From NCBI RefSeq assembly GCF_003672135.1, contig NC_039507.1, forward strand, positions 2,728,001 through 2,792,000: a stretch of 64,000 nt of DNA. The letters run 5' to 3'. Shown here piece by piece: positions 25,151 to 38,968 of the stretch (within the stretch, counting starts at the first letter, position 1; each line of letters starts with the position of its first letter). The notes under the pieces were generated by a model, which was not told the origin of the DNA, did not search any database, and saw only the letters and a list, made by a program, of their open reading frames with translations. The position numbers and the translations under genes are program-made. Source of the stretch: Ooceraea biroi (taxonomy: Eukaryota; Arthropoda; Insecta; Hymenoptera; Formicidae).

Positions 25151-27715
25151 GCAGATCGGGTAAGACAAGTGGCGGCGACCGGACGAGAAGGGAATCAGAC
25201 GGTATCGCGGTGAGGAAGGAGAATGGACGGGGGAGAGAAATAGTGGGATGGGAACAGAAACCGGAAGAGAATGAGCGAGTGGGAGGGAGGTGGATACGAG
25301 AGGTCGAGAGGAGGAGTAACTTCCTAACAAGGCGGTTAGTTGCGGCTTAGCAACGCTATGAACGCGAAATATTGCGAGCCGGCGAGTTCTCTCCCGAAGA
25401 GAGTTCCCTCCTCCCTCTCGTACTTCCCATCGCCGGCCCTATTTACCGCCGGCTGGCTGGCGTGTTGTGTTGCATGGCCGTCTAATGCCGAAGTACTGCC
25501 GGATGCGGCAAAATTTCGATGTGCCGATAATCGATTCTCCGCCGATGCGAGACGCAAACCGCCGTCTTGTAACGCGACTACCACCGATGTCCACCACGTC
25601 GAAGACGAGCAGCGTAATGCCGCGGTAACGTCGGGGAAATACGATTTCTCATTGTCGCAAAGTAACGATTAAGAAGCGTTAAGCGTTTGCTGTGTATTTA
25701 GATTTACAAATACAAGGAGCAAATTTTCCATGGAGATAATAGTCACAGAGTCTGTTTTGTTTTATGATAAAACTTATGTAATAAAATGAGTTTTAGTATT
25801 ATTTTACACAGAAAGTTACAGCTACTCTTCAAAAACAACAAAAATATTAATAATTTAATAAATATTCACTATATTATGCAATACTACTGCAAATAATATA
25901 TAATAAAAGCAGGAAAAAGAGCAGTAGATATTATTTATATTGCTAATTTAACATCGACAAATAAAATCATTATTTTTCGAAAAAGCAGTAATTAAATTTT
26001 TGTTACATTAAACGCAAACCCGATTCGAAAATCCAGTTCCTGTCTGATGAAAAATAACTCTATTGGTACACCTTGCCCGGCTTTCATACACACTCACGAT
26101 ACCATACGTATAATAACGTCACAAGTTTTCAAGGATGAGCGAATAGGAATCGCGCGACCAACTAGTTCAATTTTGAGCTCGCTGGAGTATTTCCGCAAGC
26201 CACAATCATCGAGTTCGTCTTAATTAGAACGTAATTCGTCAAGCGCAGGACTTAGCGTCGAGATCAAAGGGTATAATGAAGGGCATTGGAAGTTTCCGCA
26301 CGAAACACAACTTCTTTGAGAAAGTTTCGCGAGTGATTCGATTAAATCCAAACGGCATACACCTCCTTTGACGTTACGATCTAATTATTTTCAACTGTCG
26401 TTATAATCGGTACAAAGATTAAGAATAGAAGCGAAAACTTGTCTTTATTTCGCGTGCCTAACTATGCCAGTGTGGTATGCCTGTTGCAATGCAATTTGCA
26501 TAAATACGGCAAGCTGCAGCAGCTGCTGCCTATAAAATCCCGATATTTTCATGTATCCTCATATTTTATATTTAACTTTTAATTGGTAAAATTTCCCAGA
26601 TACGAGATGATATAAAAAATCTCCCAAACCAAACAGATATTTTGAATACTTTGTATGTGCATTCTGTATATAAATATTCTTCGTGCGCACACGTATGAAA
26701 AATAATAATTATTTAATCTTAATAAATATTTAGGTACCACAAGAAACTTTACAAATCCAAAAATATCAATCATTTCCACACATAAAAATTTCAAACAATT
26801 TCGTAAATCTTGTCACAAATTAGGAAACGAAGGAAAGATGATATCATAATGTACAGAAAATGATTAATAACACACTGTGTGTACCAATAATAAAAATCAT
26901 TAATACAAAAATCACTGAGCCGTTCAGTTACTCGATAAAAATGCCGCAAACAATAATTACCAGATTAAGCTCGCCAGCATCTATTAAGGTACTACTGTAA
27001 AGTTGCGTATAAATGTCCAAATAGAAAATCACGCTGCGAACGATAGAGACGATTGATTTAATCGGACATTCTGGCTCACACGGGAGAATCAGCCGACGTA
27101 TGTGTATCAGACATGTCCACTCGTGCAATGCGCGATTTCGGGGATGGATATAGTTTTTATTTATTTACACAAGGGTCGGATATCGCCCTTAGCCTTCGCC
27201 TCGGATTGCAATAGAGCGGCTGGTTTATATTTTATTCATCCCCTATTGAATTCGGGCTCAATCTCACGAAAGTGTCTCTACTATGGCCACCCGGTCCTCG
27301 TGTTCTCTTTGCTGCGTCTCTTCTGACTCGGATCAGGATCCCTTCTCTTTCCTCCCACCATGCCCGTCTCTCCAGCTTCTACGTGGTAGGTATTCCAATC
27401 TCACTATGCTTCGCCCGTCCTCCTCCTCTTCCTCCTCTTTCTCTTCCTGCGAGAGCACCTCCTTCCTCGTTCTTTGGTCGCTTGTCCTCCTCTCGAAGGC
27501 CACTCGGGGCTCTAGGTTTCCTTTAAATCTGTATCACGATACTTGTGCGTTCTCTCAAGTTGACAATCGTCCGCAACCTTCGAGTAACACATGTCGTTTA
27601 TCGAGAGCAATTTCGTGTATGCTATTTGTGTTTGTGCACGCGAATCCTACGAATCGAATGATCGTCCCCGTGAGCGAATTCGAAGCGATCGATACAGGAG
27701 AGAGAAGACGTGTAC
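25151..27715. other. Non-coding stretch with one promoter-like patch
   Basis: A GC-rich patch (25330-25670) has overlapping frames on both strands and no recognised protein. 25680-26050 and 26560-26930 are AT-rich. A pyrimidine-rich tract spans about 27290-27520. The patch at 26494-26537 is listed separately. Confidence 0.5.
26494..26537 (+). promoter_or_regulatory. Octamer, E-box palindrome and TATA box in 44 bp
   Basis: ATTTGCAT (26494-26501) is followed by the perfect 14-bp palindrome GCAGCAGCTGCTGC (26516-26529), which centres on the E-box CAGCTG, and then TATAAAA (26531-26537). This order resembles a compact core promoter with a proximal bHLH site. No initiator or gene was recognised downstream, so promoter activity is inference. 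Confidence 0.3.
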
Positions 27716-27733
27716 GTGTGTGTGTGTGTGTGT
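27716..27733. repeat. (GT)n microsatellite
   Basis: Nine GT repeats. The reverse strand gives a false Thr-His-rich frame. Confidence 0.9.
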
Positions 27734-30700
27734 AATACGTAGGTGCAATTCGTTTCTCGTAGACATTAGGGTACATCCAGTACCGCAGCGAAAGATCGGG
27801 TTCCTAATTGCGACATGTGGCTCGTCGAGAAACGCGCTAAACCACCGTTTTCTTCATAATACACGCCACGTCGTGCTCAAGCCCGTGTAATCACCGCGAG
27901 ATTTCGGGGTAGACAACGGACGAATTCTCTCTTCCTTCCTTTCTTTCGTCTATTTCCCATTTCCACGTTGCTCTCAAGTCCTTCACGCCTTGCAATTTCA
28001 GAAGTGTCGAGACAGCACTCGTACCCAGACGCTATTAAATATTGAGAAACTCTATGCCCTTCGAACGCTCTGGTATGCTCGTGGTGTCTTATATACATAT
28101 GTACGCCTTCGTATCTCCACCTGCTTGCATACGTGACAATGCGTGTAAAAGATCTCGTGTAGAGACGTGCGTGCTACGGCATTGTTATAGGTGTGAACTC
28201 CAGAGACGATTCTTCCGTAGAGCGAACAAAGAACCATCGCGCATAGAAATTGCGAAAGGTTGCAGACACGGTGCGAAGAACTTTGAATTTCTACGTACCT
28301 AGCAGAACATCAATAATTATCGTAGAATTTAAATCGTGAAAAAGTCGACGAGAAAGAATATTCGCTCAATGAGTGTCATAAGTAAAATCATTATGCAAAA
28401 ATAAAAACCACTGAACTTATTGGTAAACTGATTTACATTTCTCTCTCTCTTTCTCTCTCTGATTAAGAATCAGTTTTGTTCCTCGATCTAAATCATACGA
28501 CACAAAAAAGCATGCTAGATTTATTTAATCGATACTAAACCGTGAATTACCCACCGAGAATTCTACAGAAAATACAAGAAAAAAGATAAATCTTGATCTT
28601 GCAGTCCGATACTTCCATCGAGCTTGGAAAAGGTAGAAAGGTAGAAACTTGGCGGAAACCGCGACGGAAGCGTCGCAAATGCAAGCCCGTAACGCGGCAA
28701 CAAGAAAACCATAAGACGAAGATACGACCGGTTCCTGCCACGACGAGAAATCCGTGTCACGCCTTCAAGCGCTAAACGTGCTTCACAAGATAAAACGCGG
28801 CGGACCCAGGCCGCGTACGACGTACGTGTGTAATTGTCGATCGGGCGTCTTACGACGGGCACATCCGAGAAAAATGCGGGTTCGCCGTCGTAATTCGTCG
28901 AGTATCGAGGAAACGCCGTGTCCCGGGCGCGAGGTATATCTCGAGGCGGACTTCGATAAAGTCGGGCGTACGTGCCGCAGCCGGGGGCCGCACGAATAAT
29001 CGGAGTCGTTTAGCTCCCCGGCACTGGCCATCACCCAAAATTTACGATTTCGTGTTTATTCCGCGGAACGTAAAGTAAAACAATCCCCAGTATAATAACA
29101 AAATCGATTGTCCTTTCCCGACTCGAACGCGGATATTTGTTCGAGAAGTAAACGAGAGGAGATTGAGATATGTTCGCAATAGGAAATTCCTGATGGAATC
29201 GCGATGGTAATTCAAGCGCAGTAAGCTAGTGCTGAATAAATAAAGATACAATTTCTATGACTGGAAACATCCGTGATCGTTTAAGAAGAGTATACGTATT
29301 CCAGCAGATTTCACGCAAAGATGGATCACGTTGCTTGTACCAGCGGAGAGAAAAAATATCTAATGTCAAATCAATTTACTGTACTTACTCCTAATGCGCG
29401 TAACCGTTCGCACATTAAATTTGCATAAACCGAGAACGAATTCCTTGTGCAAGAGACGCACTAGGTAAATCGATTAAATGGAGAACCATTTCTGCTGCTT
29501 TACGCAAACTCGCATTAGTATTTTCCTCGCTATTGCGCGACGTTTAAACCGTTCTCTCTTAATAACACGAGCTTCCTGTTAGGCTTTACATTACGCGCTC
29601 ATACTCGGCCAGCTTCCTCTCTGGTCCACGTCTGCGATGGCACAAGCGCGCGCAACGCGCCTAACGACGGCGCCTTTACGGGTACGACCAGCCCTTTCGC
29701 GTCGCGCGATAATTGCAGTATATTCCCGCAATTATTCGAATCCGAATAATGTCTCTTCGAACAAAGACAGAATCGTCGCGTCGCCAGATTTCCCTGTGAA
29801 ACGGCGCGTGAGTCCTTCTTTCGGCTCGCCCGGCTGGACGCCGGAGACTCGCTTATTTGCGACGCCGTGTATCGTCGGGTTTCGTACACGGGCGTGCAGA
29901 CAAATGATGACGACGACGGTGCACGGTCGCAATTAGCAAACAAAGGACAACGCTCGTGTCTGCTGATAGACGAGAGAGACAAGATCGAAGTGAGAACGGG
30001 TGCGCTAGCAATAAGAGAGAGGGAGATGGGAGAGAAAGCGGTCCAGATGAGACGAATTCCAAAAGAGATGTGCTTTTAATTATACTAACGCCCGGTGTCC
30101 GATTAAATGAACGGAGGCGCCAAACTCGCGAAGCTCGGTGCAAATTTAATTATAGGGAAGAAGAGGGGGCGATGAAGCAGAGCAAGGGAAAATGATGGGG
30201 GGCAGGGTGCGAGGTAAAAAGGAGAGACAGCGAGGACCAGGCGGACGAGCTGCAGACTGCACGCTTGCGAGAGCGAGAGGAAGATAGTGGTCGAGGTAGA
30301 GAAATCCAAGTATTTATATGACGGCAGTTTGTTTAGGCCGCTTATTAATGGGACGAAAGAGGGACGCTGTAATTAAGGGAACCCAGGATTCCATCCAGTG
30401 GCACACGGAGCGTCCCTTCGAGGATGCGCCTGAGAACGTCGTTACGTTCCTCACTTACGTCCTTCTTCCTCGTTTCCGGTTCTTTCGGCGTTCTCCTCGT
30501 TTCTTGTGTGTCATGCCTGTACTTTCTGTCTCTTTCCTACCTCTTTCCCCACTCTTCCTTTTCTCCTTTTTATAGTTTCGTTCAAGCTGGCATCACGTCT
30601 CTTCCTCCGTTTTCGCATAAATGTCTGAATTGTCTTCGGGCGGGAAACAAAGAGCATTTAATCGTCGAAGAAACCCCCCTTTCTCCTTTCAGCAGTCGCT

Positions 30701-33700
30701 AGTTTCGTCCATATTTGCTATTTGAGGGAAGACGTCTTAACAGGCCTAGGTACGAAACTAGAAGCTGCCAGTGCACAGGCAACCGTTAAATTAGCGTTAT
30801 GCAAATATTTCGATGTCTCCCGCGACAACGATAATTAGAAACTTATACTTTAATTAGGTACAAATTAGCTGCAGAGTAGCAACGTAAAAGAGAATGGTCA
30901 GAAGCGTGTCGGCATATTGGAGCTAAATTTTCTCAATCGTTCATGCTCCGCACGTACACTCGCTAGTATCCAAGAAATTGTACGATTAGCCGAGACGCTT
31001 GCCTCGATTAAGTAATCAACATAAACAAGATCGTATGCATTGCACGTGTGTATAGTATGTGAGATGCGTTTTATTACTACAAGAGATGTCTTGTATCAGT
31101 TGCAAACATTAAAGACCATAGGGAAAGGCCGTTTCTATCTCAACAAAAACGTTATTTCAGACGTATAAGTCTAATTAATTTATATGTATAGACCTACAGT
31201 TAATTACTGAAATATATTGAATACTACAAAGCAATGTAAATAATGTAAATATAATATATGTAAATAAATCATCATAAAAATTCCGCTACGGACAATTCTG
31301 TAATTGAAAGTGTGCTGAATGATATAATTTCTTGAAAGCGATAGTCAGTTGGAGAAATAACGAGGAAAATGAATGTATCATTGATCTTGACAGCTTATTT
31401 AAATATTTAAGCTCACGCTTCGGTGCTAATTTCGTATTTTCAGTTAATATAATATTCGCGAAAGAAGAATTTTTTCCTGTCTTACCGTCCGCGCACGCGC
31501 GTATTGCCTTTTAAACTCCCATCCCGCGGAAAAACAAAGCGTATTCAAAGCAACCTACTGTCATTTATATTCATACGACTGCACCCTTCCCCACGTCCTT
31601 AAGTATCTCGCAATGGAATAAAATACTCTCATTGTCTTCCTCAACCCCTCAAATTTTCTCTCTTTTTCTCTCGCTGCCTCTCCCTGCATCTCCCTTTTTC
31701 TCTCTTGCTTTCCTGTTCGTTTGTTTTTATTCCATTCCCCGAACAAGAAAACGGGAATTCATTTTATCGTTACGGAGCATCCTTCCGGAATACTGTCGCT
31801 TTTAGAGCGAAATGGTCGTAGCACGCTCGGTACACTCAAATAAACGTACCCGCGCATCATTAATCGCGGCGACTTTCGCCGTATATTTACGACTAAATAA
31901 TACAGCAGATAATTAAATGTTACTTTGATCTCAGCCGATCTCACTGAACGCGTTTAATGCTTTATACACAGGGTCATCTTGGGATTACATTTGGCATACG
32001 AGAAGATCAGAACATTTAATTTAGATAGTCTCTTGAATAACTTGAATAAATTTTGAGTTGCACCTGTTCTGTCCCGGAAATGCGATAATCTCTGCCAAGA
32101 GAACCGATCGCCACGTGTGCACTTCAGACACGCGTTTGCTCTGCGAGCCAACTGTGATGGTCGACGTTTATTATATCTTGCCGTGACTGATCAGCTCGGA
32201 TCGGTCGCGAAGCGTTTCGTCATTTGTATGCGTCTCTCTTTGCGTTCTTCTTGTACCACAACGGCATCACGCAACGTAATAAAATACTCCAAGTTTCACT
32301 ATCCCTCTCACGTAGCGCACTGTCTCGTTTTGCGTTTTCCAGCGCGTGCTACGTAAAAAGAGGAGGCGATCGGTGAGGGACTCGGTTAATAAAACGCTGT
32401 CAATCGACCCGGAACCCGCGCTATTTTCTCATTCGCGCGCGCCAATCGCCGCCAGCCAAATTCCTATTTCGCGTCAGAATAAAGCGCGGTCGAAGAAGGA
32501 GCGAACTGTCGTCTATATGCATACGCGGCCGCGTCCTTAAGTCTCCTGCGTCGGAATAAAATACTCTCGTGTCTCGCTCCCACACCCGCCGACGGAAACC
32601 TCTCGCACCGTTATTCCATTCCGCACAGACAGCGAGGCGGGGGTAAGGGAAGTGCTGAAAAACGGAATTCGTTTAACGGTTACCGAATACATTTCTTTCG
32701 ACAGTAGACGTCAATTAACTACACCCGATCCGAACTGACGTTAAACGGCGACACACGAAGAGAGCACGATGGAGGGCCTCACGAAGGAAAAGGGTGAATA
32801 AAGCAGACCGAGATCCACAGGGAGAGAAAGAGAGAGAAAGAGTGTAGGTAATGAAAGAGCGAGAGAGGTGGAAAGAGAGAGACGAGAAGGATCGGTATGG
32901 GGAGAGGAGATGGATTTAGTCTGTTCAATTATGTGACTCGAGTGGAAAAGGATGATTCGCTCAACGTCACGTTTTGCTACGCCGACAGTCGAGATAGAAT
33001 TTCAACGCGGTGCGTTTATTTCGCGTCACTCGATTAATTAATCGCGCATTAAAACTCGATGGCATCTGCATATACGCGGCGCGGCGCAGCGTATCGAGAT
33101 GCCGCGATGCGATCGATGAAATTTGAGGCCGGCAACCAAAAACCCGCAACCGTTTCCCGGCATACCGGATGCGAACAAAAGAACACGGGGAGGATCGCCT
33201 CCGGGAATCGGCCGTAAAGTCGGAATTATGTGCGTTACGTGCACGCGATTGCTAATTAACTGTCGTAGAGGGAATCACAACCGGTACTTCGAGTGAATAC
33301 TCCCGTCGTAATTGCGCTTTAATTCGTCGGGATTATTTTAATTATGTCTTCCTCTCCCTCACTTTCTTTCTCTCTTTTTCTGTGTCGGAAAATGTACCGG
33401 CGTTAAGCGCACAGCAATGTCCGAGTAAAAATGCGCGGTAAAAGCTCTCAAATAAAAAGAGACGAATAAAAAGAGTTCATATCAATTACACGTATGTTGT
33501 AACGTAATCTTTCAACGTTATTATTTTATTAGCAAAACTCGATGTGCTTTACACGGCATGACGATGCGGTGCACGTTGCTGGGCAGGGTTTCTTAATTAC
33601 TTTATGTTTTTATTGATATTTATATTAATACTATTTTGTATGCAATAATAACATTAATTGTGAATTGTAGATATGAATTTGAAGTTTAGTTGACTGTAAA

Positions 33701-36700
33701 TTCCGAGGCAAGAGCACCGTATATTTATTTCAATAAATGCCAAATAATCTCCATTAATTCGACGGCTGAATTACCCGAAACTGCGTGATTTTTGACGAAC
33801 GAGCGGCGCAATTAATCAGATTCAGTGCTTGACCGAAACGTGCCGTCGCAAAATCGAGGCCGTGGCATACGCATAAGCCATGAATATGTACAGCACGCTG
33901 CGTGGTCATAAAATTTTAACGACACGATTCGCGAGAAAACTCAGGTTTGAATGATGCCTCAAAAATCGCTCCTGTTGGAAAACATCCATTTTAAAAAAAG
34001 TCGAAGCCGGAAACTGTGAATGAATGACACATACAATCGAGAGAAAATCGAAAAATATTTTCCTAAAAAACAGCTGAATAAATCATGACATATCTATCTC
34101 GTTTTCATTAATGCATACTGTATTAAATTATTCCAAACGTGAAAATTCGGACAATTTCTCTACCGATAGCAGTAAAACGTACAAACACTAAACTATCTTA
34201 AAAATATAAGAGAAAAATAACGTAAGTATATTGTGTTTACGCCAATACTATCTGTGGAAGAATATTCAAGAATTTTTAATATCTAATTTATATCTTAATT
34301 TTAACAAAATTATACAAGATATGAGCGCGCGATAGCTTCGCGTAAACGAAGCGTAAAAAGAGCATCCTTTTGAGCTCGATTATGCGCTGTTCGCGTAATG
34401 CAAATCAAATTCGCGCGGATCAAAACGCGCATTCGCTCCAAACGGATTAATGTACAATTAGTGGAAGGGTAGCAATTATCCGATAACGATATCTCATCCG
34501 ATCGATCCGGGTGAGCCGAAAGATGCAGGATTAGCGATGCCATGGCCGGCAAACTTGGTTTGGCATACGCCGCCGATTTAAAGCGGTCAGCCAGCAACGA
34601 TGCATCGTAACGCGCACGGACGCAGCTTAAGGCAGCCACCGGAGCGTGCATCCGTGGGCGCAGCAGCCACTCCCGGACACACAGACCTCTCAGAGTGTAA
34701 TCGTGAATGTCTGCGGCCAGTCGTGCGGTCGTGTACGCTCGGCATCGTCGTTATAGTCTTTGCAGATTACCATAATCGCGTTGATAAATGCGACGGGCCG
34801 GATTTAATGGCCTTTTATTCGGAAACGCGGCGGATGAAGGCGCTCGCGCTCCGATTCGATTCGCGATCAATACCGGAAACTGCCCGATTGATGATACCCC
34901 TGAAGTGACCTTAATCCATTCGAATGAATCGGTATTTTGCCAATCTCTCGCAAACCGGATGATGAGGAGAAGACAGAAATTGTTAATGATACATTATGAG
35001 ACAAACGAAAATACGTAATAACAATTCGAATAGATAAAGATAAGATACAGTGCAGCGGCACGCAAAGTTCTTTTACAACAAGGCGTCTTCTATTTTTATT
35101 TATAGGAAAGAAATGTTTTCAATAAGAGCATATGGCCCAAAGAAGTCTTGTTTCCAAGCTCAACATGAAAAACCTTGTCCAATGTCAACATTAAAGAGCG
35201 AGGAAATTAATTATAGGTGTAACAAGGCTAATACAAGAGACAGTTTCCAGGTGACTTCGCGAGTTGTTAGGTACGCGAGCAAAAACGCAAAAATTGATTA
35301 GCGCGTAATAAAAACGAGTTGAAGGAGACGAGTCGCACGACAAAGAGAGACGTCGACCAAGCTAAGGTGCAGAATAAACCGAAGTTATAGGACTTGGAGT
35401 GTAATATTCCTGTGGAGCACAAATATTTTGACTGTCCAATAGCGAAGAAAATTATGCGTCGTAACATTGAAGCATTAACTCACTGCGAAATGGCACCCGT
35501 GAATTCTAACGCTATTTGCGTTCTCGCAGATAGGTTATCGTAGGCGACGCGGTATCGGTGGTCTTATTCCAACACATATTTCCCCGAGGAGCACCCTTCC
35601 CAGGAGAACCCGGTTTATTCTCGAGGAAACACGACGTGATGAATTTCTAATTGGAAAGGCAAAAGGTTCCTCTTTACAAACAGCACATCTTCTTTAAATA
35701 AGGCCGCATTGTAAGATTTATTTTCAGCGACTTAAGCCAGGAAGTCCCGTTAATTAATATTTCATTAATGAAATAATTCTTTCTCCATTACCAGAATTAT
35801 ATAATTAAAATTTTTATATAGATTTCATGCAATCACAAATAATAATTGTTGGATAACATTTTTCATAATATTCTGTAATTAAGCGCTTAATTCCATTATA
35901 AACAATATTATTAAATAATTGATAGAATACCTATGTATATTCAAGAAATGTTACAGAAATACGAATAATTCAATTTCAAAATAAGAAAGATAAATTATGA
36001 AATGTGATGCATGTAACTAAAACCGATACATGGATTGGTATAATATATTTGCTTAAACATGATCATCATACAATAAAATCTAAACTAAATTTAATTAAGC
36101 TTACACGTTTTAAAATAAATAATTTCTGTAAAAATTTTCGATGTCATGAACTATTCAAAAGTATATGCGCAGCTTAAATAAAGAGAACACAATCTTTTAT
36201 GTAGTAAAAACAATGTTATTATCGCACTCTTCATTTAAGAGTAACGTTGTTACTGTAATCAAATTATTCAACATGATAATGAAATCTATATTATTGAGAA
36301 TATTGAAAAATTTTGCGGGGAGTAAATTTGTTCATAAAAATATAAACTACCTAGCGTTGCAAGGCAAACTGCAAACTAAATATGCTGCCGAAACAAAATA
36401 ATTTACCTCCAAAAAATATTTTTTATTGCAACAGCAGAAATGGTCATTATTTTAATAAAACGAAGATTAATGTAGGTATTGAAATAACGGAAAAAATGGC
36501 TCTCAGATTCAATAAAACTATTTTCCATAAATAAAATTAGCGTTGTTATGTTATGACCAATGACCAATAAAGTTGCGTCGAGATCAAGTCCTTGTCGAGT
36601 CAAGTCGGTGCTTGATATTCCTGGACTACTAAGAGTCGAAAATTGCTTGCAGCCGAAGCGTGTAAATTTTCCTAGCGCGTATGCACAAGCGCTTAACCCC

Positions 36701-38186
36701 GTCGTCGGCAAAAACTCTCAAGGACGTGTTGCCAAAGTACTTAACGAAGAGGAAGTTTGAACGACGATGATGACGACGACGACGACACGAAGGAAACTTG
36801 CCAAAAGTCCCCTCGCGCACAACGGAGGTGGTGTGTACACCGTTCCCCATTAAAACGAAATGCTGTTTCGCTATTCGCGGTGTGCCATTAGGTGTATGGA
36901 AATGGCACATAACCAGGACGATAAGTGCGAAAGGGGTTGAGAAATGAGGAAGTTCCCCCACGGTAACCGTCCCGGTTCTTCAGCTTATCTTGTGTGACTC
37001 GTCGACATACATGTCGTCCTCCTTATCTCCTTCGTACCGTATTACACGCCGTGCACAACGGTGGCCGGCTATTTTCGAGTGAGAAACCTGGCGGGGGCTC
37101 ACAATGGAGAGCCGAGACACTTTAAACATAAGGGGTCTTAACTTTCCGGGAGATTAGATTTTTAAAGCCCCTGCGCGCTTGTGATCCTCCGGCTTTCTCG
37201 TGTTAACGCCTAGCTTGTCGTATTTACGACCAATTGCGCGAACGCGAGAGGAATGGCGTGAGGTGCGCTTCTGAGCAAACGATCGGTTAATTACTGGTGA
37301 TCGTTTAATCGTTACACGTGATCGTCGAGTTGCGACATCGCAGGCGCAAACGCTATTATTTTAGACGTTATTATTTTAGCATTACAAGATTACATTATTT
37401 TAGCATGGATCTGTGTAAGCAATGTGCCATGTTTCTGACGGCAATGTTTTCTGTTCACGTGAAATACACGATATACTGTGTCTCCAGTTGCGCAATATTT
37501 CAGCATTATATTTTAAATCGCACATAGAGCCTCATAACACTCGGCTGACGACGTGTCATTGATCGCAAGTCGCACCCACCACTCGGTCCCAGCGGTCGTA
37601 CTGAACCGTGAAATTACAATGGCACAGTGGCAAACGCGATGTGTCACCGTCTTCCGGAGCGCGAAGCTGACTAGATTACTTCCAGCCGCCACCCAACTTT
37701 TACCATGCAAATTTATAAAACACGTCATCGCGAGTATCGGCAGCCCCGTTATCGCGATGTGCCGCGTGCGCGTCACTCCGGAGAAAGTTTAATTCCTTCA
37801 AGATGTACGCATCTCGCGAGGCAAGAGCTTTCTTTCTTCGTGTCTGTAATAACCGTGAGCTTAATTCACGCCGATGACTCTGCAAATGTGGAGGCCGAAT
37901 GCCGAGAGAACGGAGTGCGGCTAGACGCGTAATTCGCCAGTGAAAAATATAGTTATTCCGTACTATAGGAAAATAATCGTCGGGAACATTCGCGGGGACC
38001 GGAACAGCCGTGGCTGCTTCCTGCGAGAGGCGAGCCTAGTTGGTCTCACGACTGTACGATAACCGCCTGTACCGGTAATGACTATCGACCGAAAGATTCC
38101 CACAGCCATCTTTAGCGATGTCTGCGTTTAAATCATGCCTGCGTTTCCTCGTGCGAGTCAAATATGAGCTGTAACTTGGCGCGCTG
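27734..38186. other. Long non-coding stretch
   Basis: No convincing exon in about 10.4 kb. It contains a CT-rich run (about 28440-28462), a CpG-rich patch (28790-29000), purine-rich (29980-30300) and pyrimidine-rich (30460-30580, 31630-31740) tracts, an AGAG-rich tract (about 32820-32900), AT-rich blocks (31190-31330, 33480-33690, 35760-36160), and a GAC run (36761-36788). Octamers ATGCAAAT or ATTTGCAT lie at 29419, 30799, 34398 and 37705. A triple TATTATTTTAG-like repeat lies at 37353-37404. Frames such as 29599-29982, 34310-34651 and 36629-36961 overlap frames on the other strand and were not recognised. Confidence 0.5.
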
Positions 38187-38717
38187 ATGAAATCAAAGCA
38201 ACCGCGCGTTAACGTTGCTCCAATGCCGGAAATGACATTAGAACGCGTGCTTGCTCGCGAAATCGTCATCGCGCGGCACCGATCATTTCACATTAATCAA
38301 ATTGCTAATAACTTCGCGAGTTGGATCGCTAAATATCATGATATGACATTTATAAGCAAATTTAATTATACTCATCACGTTACTAAATGTCAGAGAATGT
38401 GTGAGAAAGCGAGAGAAATTCAATTTCAATTAGCACAACGAGGTCTTCCGCGATCGAACAATAAAAGAATCGATAAATCGAATGATACTTGTGAAACGAT
38501 AAATTGCAAGAGCAAAAATTATCAAAATTCGATCGGTGAAGAATCGCACGTTAATAAACACGATCATGCTCAAAAACTGATAAACCTGTTAGAGGACACG
38601 TTAGCGTATTACGCCATAGTCACTTTGGGAAATCAAGCTCTGATCAATGGAGAAACGGTATGTCCACATAACGCTGCCACGGTAAGGGCTTCCATTCTGG
38701 AACGGTTGTGCACGTAG
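38187..38717 (+). CDS. Candidate protein-coding gene or exon, unknown function
   Basis: A 176-codon frame opens at ATG 38187; an in-frame TAA lies four codons upstream, so the start cannot move 5' without splicing. It ends at TAG 38715-38717. Unlike other frames here it avoids low-complexity sequence, has no longer competing frame across its length, and has varied composition. It shows a helical-looking N-terminal half with a CQRMC motif near residue 72, a Lys/Asn-rich centre (about 100-135), and a hydrophobic C-terminal part (LLEDTLAYYAIVTLG, near 140-155). No signal peptide or membrane segment is evident and no family was recognised. Two good splice-donor matches lie near the end (GTATGT at 38658, GTAAGG at 38682), so this may be an internal or first exon. 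The nearest AATAAA noticed is at 39353. The start context (GCGCTGATGA) is weak. Confidence 0.5.
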   Translation: MKSKQPRVNVAPMPEMTLERVLAREIVIARHRSFHINQIANNFASWIAKYHDMTFISKFNYTHHVTKCQRMCEKAREIQFQLAQRGLPRSNNKRIDKSNDTCETINCKSKNYQNSIGEESHVNKHDHAQKLINLLEDTLAYYAIVTLGNQALINGETVCPHNAATVRASILERLCT

Positions 38718-38871
38718 CAAACGAATCGCTCGATTAAACGCTCTAATCGCGAGACGAATCAGAGTCCATGATGCACACGAAGGGATGTGAACCTACGCGA
38801 TTACGTACGTACGTGAACTCGATAGGTACACAGAGGGGAAGAGGAACGACATGGCCAGGCAAGAGAAACGA

Positions 38872-38924
38872 TGTGTGTGTAGCACATGTGTAAGCGTGCG
38901 TGTGTAATGTATGTATGTGTGTGT

Positions 38925-38968
<44 letters not shown>
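38872..38968. repeat. Compound GT/GC microsatellite
   Basis: Alternating GT and GC dinucleotides with ATGT interruptions, ending in GCGCGCGCGCAC. Alternating purine-pyrimidine sequence of this length can form Z-DNA. The minus strand gives a false Thr-His/Arg-Ala frame. Confidence 0.9.
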
